Shown: positions 1-10,900 of the stretch, piece by piece
How the letters are laid out: every line of letters begins with the position of its first letter
Position numbering within the stretch: position 1 is the stretch's first letter
NCBI GenBank assembly: GCA_963844885.1
Contig: CAWJQA010000010.1
Coordinates: 310,001-374,000 of the forward strand
Source: DATMER01 sp963844885
GTDB taxonomy: Bacteria; Acidobacteriota; Thermoanaerobaculia; Multivoradales; UBA5704
Length of the DNA: 64,000 bases
Direction: 5' to 3'
Notes under the pieces: model-generated
Databases searched by the model: none
What the model was told of the DNA's origin: nothing
What the model saw: only the letters and a program-made list of their open reading frames with translations
Position numbers and translations under genes: made by a program

Positions 1-248
1 GGGCCTCGAAGCGGAACCAGGACCGGCTGCCGGCATAGGACTCGTCGCCGCGCTGGATGGCGGCCCACTGCTCGGCGGACATGGCGCCGGTGCCGGAGTC
101 GGTGAGCAGGTCGATCAGGATGTCGTCGGCGGGGATGCGGAAAAGGTTCCATTCGGCCGTTGCGGAGGATTTCGCGGCGCTCCTCGCGGGTGGTCATGCG
201 CAACGGCTCGACGGTCTTGATGCGGAACGGCTCGATGATGGTCCTCAC
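1..248 (-). CDS. tnaA: Tryptophanase / tyrosine phenol-lyase family, N-terminal part (frameshifted, cut by window edge)
   Basis: Read on the minus strand from a GTG at 248, with GAGGAG about 8 nt upstream. The product begins MRTIIEPFRIKTVEPLRMTT. A one-base shift near position 150 moves the reading to a frame giving WNLFRIPADDILIDLLTDSG and then TGAMSAEQWAAIQRGDESYA. The LTDSGTGAMS stretch and the R-GDESY-G segment are signatures of the PLP-dependent tryptophanase/tyrosine phenol-lyase beta-eliminases, which split tryptophan into indole, pyruvate and ammonia, or tyrosine into phenol. The catalytic lysine lies outside the window, so the two enzymes cannot be told apart. The frameshift may be a sequencing indel. 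Confidence 0.75.
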   Translation of the reverse strand, partial: MRTIIEPFRIKTVEPLRMTTREERREILRNGRMEPFPHPRRRHPDRPAHRLRHRRHVRRAVGRHPARRRVLCRQPVLVPLRG

Positions 249-356
249 GGTTCTCTCCTCGTGGTCGTGGCCGGGGTGGCCGGCACGGGGAGCATACGGC
301 CGGGACCGGCCGGGCCTTCCTACCCGAAAGGAGAGGGAGGACCGCCCGCAATGAGA

Positions 357-427
357 GGCCCTCACCCCCGTCCCCTCTCCCGGCCGCACGCCCGGACCCC
401 CGGGAGAGGAACCAGGGGGTGAGGGCC
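357..427. repeat. Dispersed GC-rich palindrome (CCCTCACCCC family)
   Basis: A long imperfect inverted repeat. The left arm reads CCCTCACCCCCGTCCCCTCT and the right arm ends with CAGGGGGTGAGGG. The same family recurs at 13036-13176 and as a fragment near 19085. It is intergenic and REP-like. The rest of the 249-561 gap shows no gene. Confidence 0.6.
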
Positions 428-540
428 GAAGCGTCGGATGTGCCTGCATCGCGGAGATGAGGCTCGAAAGGCGGAAGTTGTCGCTGGATCAGGTGCCACC
501 AGAACGCCGATGCCTGCCGAGGTCTCGCCGGCACCGCCCG

Positions 541-551
541 TAGGATAGACT
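541..551 (+). promoter_or_regulatory. Possible -10 region before the MmeI-like gene
   Basis: TAGGATAGACT lies just upstream of the ATG at 562. No Shine-Dalgarno sequence is present, so the transcript may have a very short leader. No clear -35 box is visible. Confidence 0.35.
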
Positions 552-561
552 TCAGCTCTCT

Positions 562-3500
562 ATGCAGATCGATTCTTTCATCGACCGCTGGTCCGCGAGC
601 GGCGACGCGGAGCGCGCCAACAAGGACTCTTTCCTCAACGAGCTGTGCGACGTGCTCGGCGTCGAGCGGCCTCATCCCAAGACCGGCGCCGCGGAGCGGG
701 ATGTCTACGTCTTCGAGAAGGACGTCCACCGCGCCCGGGCCGGCGGCGTTTCGATCGGCCGCGTGGACCTTTACAAGCATGGGTGCTTCCTGCTCGAAGC
801 CAAGCAGGGGGCCGCCACCGGTCCCAAGCGGCGCGATTCGCCGGCCTGGAACCAGTTGATGAGCGCCGCGCACGGCCAGGCGCTGGGCTATGCCGCGCAC
901 CTCGACGCCCCGCCGCCGTTCCTCCTGGTCTGCGACATCGGCTACTGCTTCGACGTCTACGCCTCGTTCGACGGCACCGGCGTCTATCGTGCGTTTCCCG
1001 ACGGTCATCGCAAGCGCATCTTCCTGCGCGACCTCGCCGCGCACGCCGAGCTGCTGCGCGCCATCTGGACCGACCCTCACTCTCTCGATCCGTCGAAGCG
1101 GACGGCCGCCGTCACGCGCGACATCGCCGCGCAGATCGCGGCGCTCGCGCGCGCTCTCGAAGCGGCGGGGCACGCGATCCCGAGCGCGTCGCGACGTTCC
1201 TGATGCGCTGCCTGTTCACGATGTTCGCGGAGGATGTCGGGCCTGCTGCCCGAGCGACCTCTTCTCGCACGCGCTCGAAAGCACTGGTGGCTGCCGAACC
1301 CGACCGCGTTCCCCAGCGGCGTCGCAGGCGCTCTGGAAGGCGATGAACGACGGGCGGCGACTTTCGTGCCGGGAAGCTCTCCGCTTCAACGGCGGGCTGT
1401 TTCGCGACCACGAGGCCCTGCCGCTCACGAAGGAGCAGCTCATGCTGCTTTCCTGGCGGCGGAGAGCGACTGGGTCGGAGGTCGAGCCCGCCATCTTCGG
1501 CACGCTGCTGGAGCGCGCCCTCGAACCCGAAGGAGCGCCACCGGCTCGGCGCGCACTACACGCCGCGCGCCTACGTCGAGCGGCTGGTGAAGCCGACGAT
1601 CGAGGAGCCGCTGCGCGCCGACTGGGACCTGGTCCGGGCGGAGGTCGCGGCAGCTCGTCGAGCAGGGACCGAGGCGAAGGTCGCGAGGAGGCGCAGCAAG
1701 CGGGTGCACGCGTTCCACGCAGCTGTGCCACATCGCGGGTGCTCGACCCGGCGTGCGGCACCGGCAATTTCCTCTACGTGACGCTCGACCTTTCAAGCGG
1801 CTGGAGACCGAGGTGCTGGCCTCCTGGCCGAGCTCGGCGACGGCGCAGATCGCGTCTCGAGCTGCGAGGCGCTACCGGGTGACGCCGGAGCAGTTCCTGG
1901 GCATCGAGGTCAAGCCCTGGGCGAAGGAGATCGCGGAGCTGGTGCTCTGGATCGGCTACCTCCAGTGGCAGTTGCGCCAGCCCGGCGGACGCCATGACCG
2001 TGCCGCAGCCGGTGCTGCGGGACTACGGCAACATCGAGTGCCGGGACGCGGTGCTGGCCTATGACCGCGACGAGCTGCTGCTCGACGAAAGGGCAAGCCG
2101 GTCACGCGTGGGACGGGGAGACGATGAAGGATTCACCCGTGACCGGCGAGAAGATTCCCGACGAGGCGGCACGCGTGCCGGTCTACCGGTATGTGAACCC
2201 GCGGCGGGCGGAGTGGCCCAAGGCGGACTTCATCATCGGGAATCCGCCGTACATCGGGAACAGGAGGATGCGCCTGGCGCTTGGCGATGGCTACGCCGAG
2301 AGCTTGCGCTCGACCTACCCGGAAGTTCCCCAATCAAGTGAGCTACGTCCTCTACTGGTGGCACCAAGCTGCCGAACAGGTCTGCGCGGGCGGTGCGCGT
2401 CGGTTCGGATTGATCACCACCAACAGCATCTCGCAGGCGTTCGGCCGAAGGGTGGTGGAGAGAAGCTTGCTGGATAAGAGTGGAGCAATCGTTTTCGCCA
2501 TTCCAGACCACCCGTGGGTGACTCAGAGGACGGCGCTGCGGTAAGAGTGGCAATGACTGTCGGCCAGAAGGGCGAGAGCAGCGGGCAATTATTCGAGGTT
2601 GTGGAAGAGATTCCAGCCGACGATGAGTACGCCCACGTTTCGTTGACAGAGCGCCGTGGTCGCATTCACGCTAACCTGACGATCGGTGTCGATGTCGCTT
2701 CTGCTACACCGCTCCGGGCGACCGATGGACTCAGTAGCCGTGGAGTATCACTCCATGGGGCCGGTTTCATTCTGAGTGCTGAAGAAGCTATAGCACTAGG
2801 GCACGGGGCATTTGAGGGGAATGAAGGTCTGGTGCGGCCCTACATGAATGGTAAGGATCTAACTGCAGCTCCGAGGGGTGCATATGTGATTGATTTCTTC
2901 GGACTTAGTGAGGGGAAGGCTCGCCAGCGCGCGCCAGAGCTCTATCAGAGGCTTGTGGATCACGTGAAACACGAGCGCTTGACGAAGGCAACGGGCGGTA
3001 CGAAGGATTCCCAAGAGTATGCCGCCAAGTGGTGGCTATTTGGTAAGCCGCGTGCCGAGCTGCGCAGAGCTATCGCTGGTCTCCGCCGGTTCATAGCTAC
3101 AGTGGAGACAGCCAAGCATCGGGTCTTTGTCTTTCTGCCTAAAGAAATTCTACCAGACAATATGCTAGTAAATATCGCATTAGATGACGCCTGCTACTTG
3201 GGAGTATTGTCCAGTCGCATTCACGTGGCTTGGAGCCTGGCTGCGGGCGGCACGCTTGAGGATCGGCCTCGCTACAACAAGACACGTTGCTTCGATCCCT
3301 TCGCCTTCCCCGCCTGCACCGAAGACCAGAAGCGACGCATCCGCACCTTCGGCGAAGCCCTCGACGCGCACCGCAAGCGCCAGCAATCTCTCCACCCCAG
3401 CCTCACGATCACCGGCATGTACAACGTGCTCGAAAAGCTCCGCAGCGGCGAGCCGCTCACCGACAAGGAGCGGGTGATCCACGAGCAGGGCCTCGTCTCG

Positions 3501-3986
3501 ATCCTGAAGCAGATCCACGACGATCTCGACGCGGCCGTCTTCGAGGCCTACGGCTGGCCGCCGAGTCTCTCCGACGAAGAGATCCTCGAGCGCCTGGTCG
3601 CCCTCAACCACGAGCGCGCCGAGGAGGAAAAGCGCGGCCTCGTGCGCTGGCTGCGCCCGGAGTTTCAGAACCCGGAGGGTGCCAAGGCCGCGACCCAGGT
3701 TTCCCTTGCCGAAGCGGGCCTCGAAACCGTGGAGCCGGCCAAGGCCGCCAAGGGAAAAAAGGCTGTCAAGCTCGCCTGGCCGAAGGATCTGCCGGCGCGG
3801 GTGGTGGCCGTGCGCGATCTCCTGGCGGAGCTGGGAGAGGCGAGCGTCGCCGATGTCACCGGCCGATTCAAGGGCGTGCAGACGGAGCAGGCGGAGAAGC
3901 TCCTCGAAAGCCTCGCCGCGGTTGGAGTGGCGCTCGAAGCCACGGGCGGGGGAGGGGGGAGGCGGACGTGGAGCCTGTTGCGGTAA
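562..3986 (+). CDS. MmeI-like (type IIL/IIG) restriction-modification enzyme, multiply frameshifted
   Basis: A single roughly 1,140-codon gene read across several frames. The N-terminus (562-1170) has a nuclease motif of the MmeI D-x9-E-x-K type: GRVDLYKHGCFLLEAK. The methyltransferase core follows with SAM motif I DPACGTGNF (about 1750) and catalytic NPPY (about 2245), both of the N6-adenine class. The 2514-3986 part is one uninterrupted frame and should hold the target-recognition domain and C-terminal helices. Frame changes are inferred near 1172, 1243, 1530, 1735, 1790, 1995, 2090, 2325 and 2515. Such enzymes methylate one strand of an asymmetric site and cut at a distance. Either the assembly has many indels here or the gene is dead. 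The 2580-3290 segment is clearly AT-richer than its flanks. Confidence 0.82.
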
Positions 3987-4043
3987 AGGGACGACGCCGA
4001 ATTTCGGGAGCCGCCGGATCCAGAGAGACGCGGCGCGACGATC

Positions 4044-4745
4044 CTATACCCCGTCGAGGTTGCCGAGCAGGACGGGAGAGCCCGGCGTGCCGAGGAGCAG
4101 CTCGGCCTCTGGCTCGCCGCCGTCGTGCGCGGTGTCGCAGAGCAGCTTGCCGGCCCGCACGAGGCAGGGGTCGTCGGTACCATTGCCGTCGAAGTCGCCG
4201 AGCACGAACAGGTCTCCGGGCTGGCCGAAGGAGAGTTGTGTTTCCGTGCGCCCGCCGTTGTGGTCGACATCGCAGCGGAGCGAGCCGCGGGAAGCCATGC
4301 AGAGGTCGTCGCGTCCGTCGCCGTCGAGGTCGCCGAGCAGGGGAGTCTCTCTGCTTCGTCCGTACGGGATGGAAAGCTCGGGAGCCCCGCCGTTGTGCGC
4401 GGTATCACAGCGGAGGATACCGGCCGACCAGGAGCAGGCGTCCGCCCGGCCGTCGCCGTCGAGGTCACCCAGCAACGGCGTACCCGAGGCGGCGCCGGTG
4501 AAACCGAGCACGGTTTCGGTGGTGCCGCCTTCGTGGTCGGTGTCGCAGCGCCAGAGGCCGTTCCTCACGCGGCAGGGCTCGGCCCGTCCGTCGCCGTCGA
4601 CATCGCCGAACAGCAAGGTGTCGCGGCGGTCCAGGCCAAACCGCGCGAGGCGCAGCTCGGGCAGAGAGCCGGTGCGGCCCGAGTCGCAGCGCACCTCGTT
4701 GCCGACGCGCTGGCAGACCTCGTCGCCAGGGGAGGCGATGAGCCG
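4044..4745 (-). repeat. Direct repeat copy A (FG-GAP region)
   Basis: This block matches 6037-6738 at a constant offset of 1,993 bp with no visible indels and few substitutions. The regions upstream of the block in the two genes are much more divergent, which suggests recent duplication or gene conversion of the C-terminal module. Confidence 0.8.
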
Positions 4746-5960
4746 GCGAACAGCGACGTTGGCCCGGTAAGAGCCGCAATAGTCGTCGAGGCAGTGGAAG
4801 TCAGTGCCGGCTATCGTCAGCGCGCCGTTGCCTCCGTAGGCGAAGGTCTCAAAAGAGAAATCGACGTTCTCCCCTTCCGGACCTACCAATACCGCCGATG
4901 TCAGAGTGCCGTCGGGTCGCATGACTCTCGTTACAATGCCAACTCCAGTAGTAGCGCTGCCAGCCCACCATCCAATCACGCAGTAGCCCTTTACATTGCA
5001 GGCGATGTTTACTGGACCCCATCCGGGCTCGGACAGTAGGAGCGGCTGCTGACCGAGCGCTCGTCCGTCGGGCAAGAGCCGCTGCATGTAGACTTTGGAT
5101 TTGCAGCAACCTCCGGGAAAAGATTCTTCTGCGGTCCATGCGACGACGAGATTCAGCGTCAGAGGGTTCCATGTGAGGCTGGCATAGATAGGAAGGCCTG
5201 GAACATCTTGGACGAACCCGTTGCCTATCTTCTCGCCGCTCGCCGAATAGGTCTGGACATGCAGGGTCTCGGCATAGTTATCTTTCACCGAAGTCCAACC
5301 AAAAGTAACAGTTTGCTCCGGCCCGGCAGCTACACCGAAAGGCGAGTCGTTGCCCGCCACCAGGTGTTCATCGGAAAGAGGTATCTCTTTGGCGAAAGTG
5401 GCATCGCGATCGAACCAGCGAGCGAAGAAAAAACGCTCATCTTCGGTCTGTCGATACCACACACCAACGAATCCCCCACCCGAGGTCACACCGAGCCCCT
5501 CCAAGATGTCGAAACACGCTTCAACTGAACAGGGTTGCCGGTTGATCAGCACCGGGTCGCCAACGGGGACGCCCGGTGGAAGATGGAGACGAGCGTAGTC
5601 TTCGAGGCCACTCGCCCACAAAGTGAGAAAGCCCGCCGAACCTTGCATGACGAGTCCGTAAGGGAAGTCTCCGCGAAGCCGGCCGCTTGATACAAACTCG
5701 CCTGCGACTGGTATCCCTTGGGGATCGAATCGTTGCACCAGTACACGGCGCGGCGCGCGAGTCTGCAGCCACGCGATAACCGTGCTCCCATCGTCAGCCA
5801 TCCCCACTGCGGGGTACATCGAGTACCCTCTGGCCGTGGAATTGACCCAGAAAGAGCGGCCATCGGGGGTTTGAGCCTGTGAAACCGCCGTGGTTCCCAG
5901 GAGCAACAAGCCAAGGGTAAGAGGTAATGCATTGCGCCAAATCATTTCCGGCAGTCGCAT
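4044..5960 (-). CDS. Secreted FG-GAP/VCBS-like repeat protein (paralogue 1)
   Basis: A 638-residue secreted protein. I chose the ATG at 5960 (MRLPEMIWRN, then a hydrophobic signal peptide ending near VSQAQ) because GGAGGGG lies just upstream of it and overlaps the alternative ATG at 5978. Residues 30-420 carry beta-propeller-like 'G..IA.RFD..G' blades. The C-terminal third has about five repeats of GDxDGDGRxDxC, which are FG-GAP/dockerin-like calcium-binding loops, each followed by a paired 'LxCDT.H.GG' cysteine. It is the last gene of a three-gene minus-strand operon starting at 11198. The C-terminal 700 bp is nearly the same as in the next gene. The role is probably extracellular or surface binding; no enzyme motif is seen. 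Confidence 0.75.
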   Translation of the reverse strand: MRLPEMIWRNALPLTLGLLLLGTTAVSQAQTPDGRSFWVNSTARGYSMYPAVGMADDGSTVIAWLQTRAPRRVLVQRFDPQGIPVAGEFVSSGRLRGDFPYGLVMQGSAGFLTLWASGLEDYARLHLPPGVPVGDPVLINRQPCSVEACFDILEGLGVTSGGGFVGVWYRQTEDERFFFARWFDRDATFAKEIPLSDEHLVAGNDSPFGVAAGPEQTVTFGWTSVKDNYAETLHVQTYSASGEKIGNGFVQDVPGLPIYASLTWNPLTLNLVVAWTAEESFPGGCCKSKVYMQRLLPDGRALGQQPLLLSEPGWGPVNIACNVKGYCVIGWWAGSATTGVGIVTRVMRPDGTLTSAVLVGPEGENVDFSFETFAYGGNGALTIAGTDFHCLDDYCGSYRANVAVRRLIASPGDEVCQRVGNEVRCDSGRTGSLPELRLARFGLDRRDTLLFGDVDGDGRAEPCRVRNGLWRCDTDHEGGTTETVLGFTGAASGTPLLGDLDGDGRADACSWSAGILRCDTAHNGGAPELSIPYGRSRETPLLGDLDGDGRDDLCMASRGSLRCDVDHNGGRTETQLSFGQPGDLFVLGDFDGNGTDDPCLVRAGKLLCDTAHDGGEPEAELLLGTPGSPVLLGNLDGV

Positions 5961-6036
5961 CGGCCAGACCCCCTCCACACGGCAGACAGCGTCCTATATT
6001 GTCGTCTTCCGGCATGAATAACCGGTTTCCGACATA

Positions 6037-6738
6037 CTACACCCCGTCGAGATTGCCGAGCAAGACGGAAGCTCCCGGCGTGCCGAGCACCAGCTCGCCC
6101 TCGGGCTCGCCGCCGTCATGGGCCGTGTCGCAGAGCAGCTTACCGGCCCGCACGAGGCAGGGGTCGTCGGTACCATTGCCGTCAAAGTCGCCGAGCACGA
6201 ACGGGTCGCCAGGCTGGCCGAAGGCGAGGCGTGTCTCGGTGCGTCCGCCGGTGTGGCCGACGTCGCAGCGGAGGGAGCCTCGCGAGCCCAGGCAGAGGTC
6301 GTCGCGGCTGTCGCCGTCGAGGTCGCCGAGCAGGGGAGTCTCTCTGCTTCGTCCGTACGAGATCGAAAGCTCGGGAGCCCCGCCATTGTGCGCGGTATCA
6401 CAACGGAGGATACCGGCCGACCAGGAGCAGGCGTCCGCCCGTCCGTCGCCGTCGAGGTCACCCAGGAGCGGCGTGCCCGAAGCGGCGCCGGTGAAACCGA
6501 GCACGGTTTCGGTGGTGCCGCCTTCGTGGTCGGTGTCGCAGCGCCAGAGGCCGTTCCTCACGCGGCAGGGCTCGGCCCGTCCGTCGCCGTCGACATCGCC
6601 GAAGAGCAAGGTGTCGCGGCGGTCCAGGCCGAAGCTCGCCAGTCTCAACTCGGGAAGCGAGCCGGTGCGGCCCGAGTCGCAGCGCACCTCGTTGCCGATG
6701 CGCTGACAGACCTCGTCGCCGGGCGAGGCGATGAGCCG
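6037..6738 (-). repeat. Direct repeat copy B (FG-GAP region)
   Basis: Second copy of the block at 4044-4745, with the same frame and same orientation. Confidence 0.8.
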
Positions 6739-7950
6739 GCGGGCCGCGATGTCGGCGGGATCGGTGGCCGAGCTGTAGTCGTCGGTCCAGACCACCATCA
6801 GGGCGCCGTTGCCGCCGTAGGCGATCCAGTTGGGGTAGGCGGGCACCGCGGCGACCAGGATCTCGGAGGGGAGCACGGTGCCGTCGGGCCGGATGATGCG
6901 GACGACGATGCCGACCTGTTCGCGGAACCAGGTGGCGGCGCAGAAACCCTTGTTGTTGCAGGCGATGGCGACAGGAATGCCGCCGGTCTCGGAGATGACG
7001 GTGGGCTCCTCGGTCAGTGGCTGGCCCTGAAGAGAGAGCCGCTGGAAGAGGATGCGCTCGGTGAATCCGGTCGGAGACTCCAGCCACGACCGCCAAGCGA
7101 CCACATAGTTTCGAGTGAGAGGATTCCAGGCCATGCCGGCATGGGGCCGGCCGATATTGTGAGGGAACAGAAACTCCGGTCCCAGCTTCTGGCCGGTGGC
7201 GGAATAACCCTGGATGTGCAAATCCCAGTAAGCCTCGTTGAAGCCAGGGATGGTCCAGCCGATGACTACGGAGCGGTCGGGACCTGCCAGAACGTCGACC
7301 AGTGGGCGGCCGATCGGGCTGCCGTCTTCTTCGAACGCATCCGGGAGAAGAATTTCGCCAGTCAAGGGCTGGCCATAGCGGTCGAACCAGCGTGCATAGG
7401 TGCCGGCGTACTGGGAACCTCCAACTGTATTGATCTTCTGCCACACCCCCACAAACTCACCACCGGCTCGCACGCCGTATCCCATTAGATAATCGAGGTG
7501 GTCACTCCCGAAGCCTCCGTCATCGAGGCGCACAGGTTCGCCGCTGGGTTTGCCCGTTGAAAGATAGTGGCGGGCATAGTACTGGAAACCTCCGCCTTCG
7601 TTCCACAGGCTGATGAGCTCGCCTCCTCCCTGCATGAACGCTCCATAAGCGGAATAAGCTTCGGAGACGTTGCAGATGAATTCCGAAGCAATTCTTCCTC
7701 CCTGGGGGTCGAAGCGTTGGCCTGCAATCCGTGGGTGGATCAGAGAACTGGGCTCCTGATTGGCATCAGTCCAAAGAACCACACATCTTCCCGCCCCATC
7801 CATACTGACGGATGGGGCTTGTTGCCAGGTGGCGGTTACTGTGTTCACCCTGACAGACAGTCCATCGGGCGTTTGAGCCTGCACTGGTCTCCCGACGACT
7901 AGCAGTGTTAAGGGCAGCAGAAAGAGCCTTGTAGCTCGGCGCGTGGTCAT
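6037..7950 (-). CDS. Secreted FG-GAP/VCBS-like repeat protein (paralogue 2)
   Basis: A 637-residue paralogue of the neighbouring gene. It starts at ATG 7950 with AGGAGGAG just upstream; this ATG overlaps the TGA of the preceding gene (ATGA), so translation is probably coupled. A signal peptide (MTTRRATRLFLLPLTLLVVG, cleavage after VQAQ) precedes propeller-like blades and about five GDxDGDGRxxxC repeats ending LLGNLDGV. The blades and cysteine pairs suggest a stable, calcium-bound extracellular protein. No catalytic residues are recognisable, so the function is unknown. Confidence 0.75.
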   Translation of the reverse strand: MTTRRATRLFLLPLTLLVVGRPVQAQTPDGLSVRVNTVTATWQQAPSVSMDGAGRCVVLWTDANQEPSSLIHPRIAGQRFDPQGGRIASEFICNVSEAYSAYGAFMQGGGELISLWNEGGGFQYYARHYLSTGKPSGEPVRLDDGGFGSDHLDYLMGYGVRAGGEFVGVWQKINTVGGSQYAGTYARWFDRYGQPLTGEILLPDAFEEDGSPIGRPLVDVLAGPDRSVVIGWTIPGFNEAYWDLHIQGYSATGQKLGPEFLFPHNIGRPHAGMAWNPLTRNYVVAWRSWLESPTGFTERILFQRLSLQGQPLTEEPTVISETGGIPVAIACNNKGFCAATWFREQVGIVVRIIRPDGTVLPSEILVAAVPAYPNWIAYGGNGALMVVWTDDYSSATDPADIAARRLIASPGDEVCQRIGNEVRCDSGRTGSLPELRLASFGLDRRDTLLFGDVDGDGRAEPCRVRNGLWRCDTDHEGGTTETVLGFTGAASGTPLLGDLDGDGRADACSWSAGILRCDTAHNGGAPELSISYGRSRETPLLGDLDGDSRDDLCLGSRGSLRCDVGHTGGRTETRLAFGQPGDPFVLGDFDGNGTDDPCLVRAGKLLCDTAHDGGEPEGELVLGTPGASVLLGNLDGV

Positions 7951-10900
7951 TCTCCTCCTTCGGGGCCAGCGACGGAAAACTCGTCACCGTCCCGCGGCGA
8001 CCCGGTCACCTTTAGCCGCTGCCCCCAGATCCCCAGGTCATGCCCGTGTGGAGTGTACACCTGCCATCGGACTTCGAACCCTCCAGCCGGCCTTGCCGAA
8101 AGCCCGGCGAGGTACTGCCAGCCGGCCCCAGCGCGGTAAATCTGGAACTCATCGGACTCAATATGAGAGGGGTCGAACCGGCGCGCAAAGACACCGTTGC
8201 CGTCCCCATCCTGCGCCCAGCTTTCCCACGCGATGACAACGTTGCCCCGCGGGTCCGACGCCACCATCGAGTGGCCCTGTTCACCTGCGGTGGTGACGTT
8301 GACTCGGAAGGGGGAGGCCAGCGGATTTCCATCGGAGTCCAGGTAGCGTGCATAGACCTCGCCGTGGTCGTTGTCCTCGGTATAGGCGGTCCAGGTGACA
8401 ACGTATCCTGACTGACCCATTGCAGCGACGCTGGGAGAAACCTGGTCTCCCTGCGAAGGATCGCTGACACGGATGATGTCGCCCACCGGAAGGCCGAATG
8501 CGTCCAGCTTTCGGGCCACGATGCCATACCCCTCGCCGTCAGAGTCCTCGGCAACCCAGGCTACGAGTGCCTCCTGCCCGGTGTCCCGGCCAACCTGGGG
8601 GACAGCCTGAACGCTGGCACTCAGATCTCCGATGGGCATGGCTGAGCCGGTGGGTTCTCCGGTTGGAAGCCACTGCTGCGCAAAAACTCCCCACTGGCCC
8701 GTGGAGTCGTCGAGACCACTCCAGATCTGTGTCTGCCCGGAAGCCGTAGGGCAGGCGCCGAGGTCGTTCAGGAGCAGGGCCCAGTCGCATTTGTCACCTC
8801 CACGTGAGCAAGGGGGAGGTGAAAACTGGAAGACGAGGTTGTCTAATTTCTGCGGCGTCGCAGGGGTCGTTTGTCCATTGACCGGGTTCCACCACTGCTT
8901 GGACCACCGGCAAGTGTCGAAGTCCACGTAGACTTGCTGATCGATCGCCAACTGCAGGTTTCTTTGGGCCGATGAGCTTCTCTCAGGCAGATAGGCCACA
9001 ATCGCCTTGTTGCTCTCGCTCACCGCAACCACACTGCGTTCGTTCTCATCGGTACCTGGGTTGCGCAACATCGCCTCCTTCCTGCGGAGGCGTTCCCACT
9101 CCATGACATAGCCCTCTTGCAGGATGCTCAGGTACTTGAGCTGCCCCGGGGATTTCCCGGCTTTGGCTCCGGTGATCCCCATGCCGTCGCCGGGCCACCG
9201 CCACTCCCCGACATTGTAGACGCCGCCGGTGAAGCCGAAGGCGCCGGAAAGCGTCGTCAGGTGGCCGGCGTGGCGTGACTGATAGGCGATGTCGGCCACT
9301 TCGGGATTTCCCGTGAGCACGGTCCGCTCGTACCGCGCCTCACCGTTGGCGACGGGCTTGACCAGGGCCGCGCTGCCGATCGGGGTGTCGTCGGACTTGA
9401 GGGAGAGGAACTTGGCCGGCATGGTGCGGGCCCGGCGCATCACACAGGCGAGTTGGGACTCTGGGACCAGTTGGACGCAACTGCCGTTGTCGAACGGGGA
9501 GGCCTTGAGTGTGTTGCATTGGCCGCTCTGGAAGAGGTGGAAGTCGAGCCAGGATTCGCGGTGGAAGGTCGAATAGGGCGACGCGAGAGGAGTGTTCATG
9601 CCGTCAGCGCCTGGATCGTGGAAGTACTGATCCCGCCCGAGGAAGGGCGTGGCTCCGCCGAGGTGGGTGGTGACGAGCTGATGGACAGGCTGTCGGCGCA
9701 CCTCCTCGTTCAAGGCTGCTCCGACCGCTTTCATCTTGGTGACGATCGCCGGGAGCAATTGAAAACCGTTCACGACCGAGCTCGGGTTGTCGTCGTTGCC
9801 GCAGGCGTAGGTTGCATCCTCGACGCGGTTGTCCCAGCCTACCGAGTAGATGACGAAGAAGCCGGCCATCCGTGCGACGAGGTTGCGGGCAAAGATCTGC
9901 AGGTCGGCATCGTTTGCCAGATAGTTCTTGCCGCCACCGAAGGGATCCATGACCCCGGTGAGCACGACGACCATGCCTGTTTCATTGGCCTGATACACGA
10001 GGCGGTCGAGGTTGCGCCAGTACTCCGGATTCCAGTAGGAATTGGCGCCAGGGATCTGCGCTTTCTTGTTGACGGTGGTAAAGGCTTTGTTCCTCGCTGA
10101 GCCCAGGCATTCCAGGCCGTTGGTACAGGCGGTGTAGCCACCCGCGGCGGCGTGAAACGCCAGAGAGACCTGAACCACCGAATACTTGCCTGCCGCCGGT
10201 GCGCTGGATGGCGGCGGGTTGAGAGCCGGAGTCGCCGTCCGGTCGCTCAGGTAGGTTGTCCAGGTGGCGCCGGAGTTGGGCACGTAGACCGTGCGCATCG
10301 GGGCGCCCCAGGCGGTGTCTCCGAGCCAGAAGAACTTGATTCCGTTCTGGTGGACGAGGTAGCGCCCGGAATCGTGAGTCTTGAGCGGGCCGCGTGAGTA
10401 GAGGAGGGGGCTCTGGCGGCGTGCGGTCACGCTGACACTGCCCTGCGTCTGGCTCAGCGTACGGCCCTGGCAGCCTTGCTCGCACTGGGCCTTCCAGGTC
10501 CACGCACCCTGGTAGGGGAAGGAGGTGCGGAAGATGAACGTGAGGCCGCCGTCCCAGAAGGCGTAGGTGTTGTGCTCCAGATGAGTCGGAAGGTCCCGAG
10601 TGAAGGTGACCTTGATCCGGGTCTCTCGATAGAGCTTCAGGTAGAAATCCTTCGAATTGGTAGGGATCGATCCGCTGAGATTGACGCTGCCCTCCCAACA
10701 ATCGATCGCTTGGACGGACGTGCCTGTCTTGCAGGCCGTCACGGTCGAAGGGCTTGGCGCGCCGGGAGCCTTGATGAAGTAGCCTGTGACATCGAATGCC
10801 AAATCGACTTGGCCGCCTGGCAGATCGGCCAGGACAGACAGGGTTCCCAGGCCGTTGGCGGTCAGGGGATAGATGCCGTTGGCAGCGATATTGATGCCGG

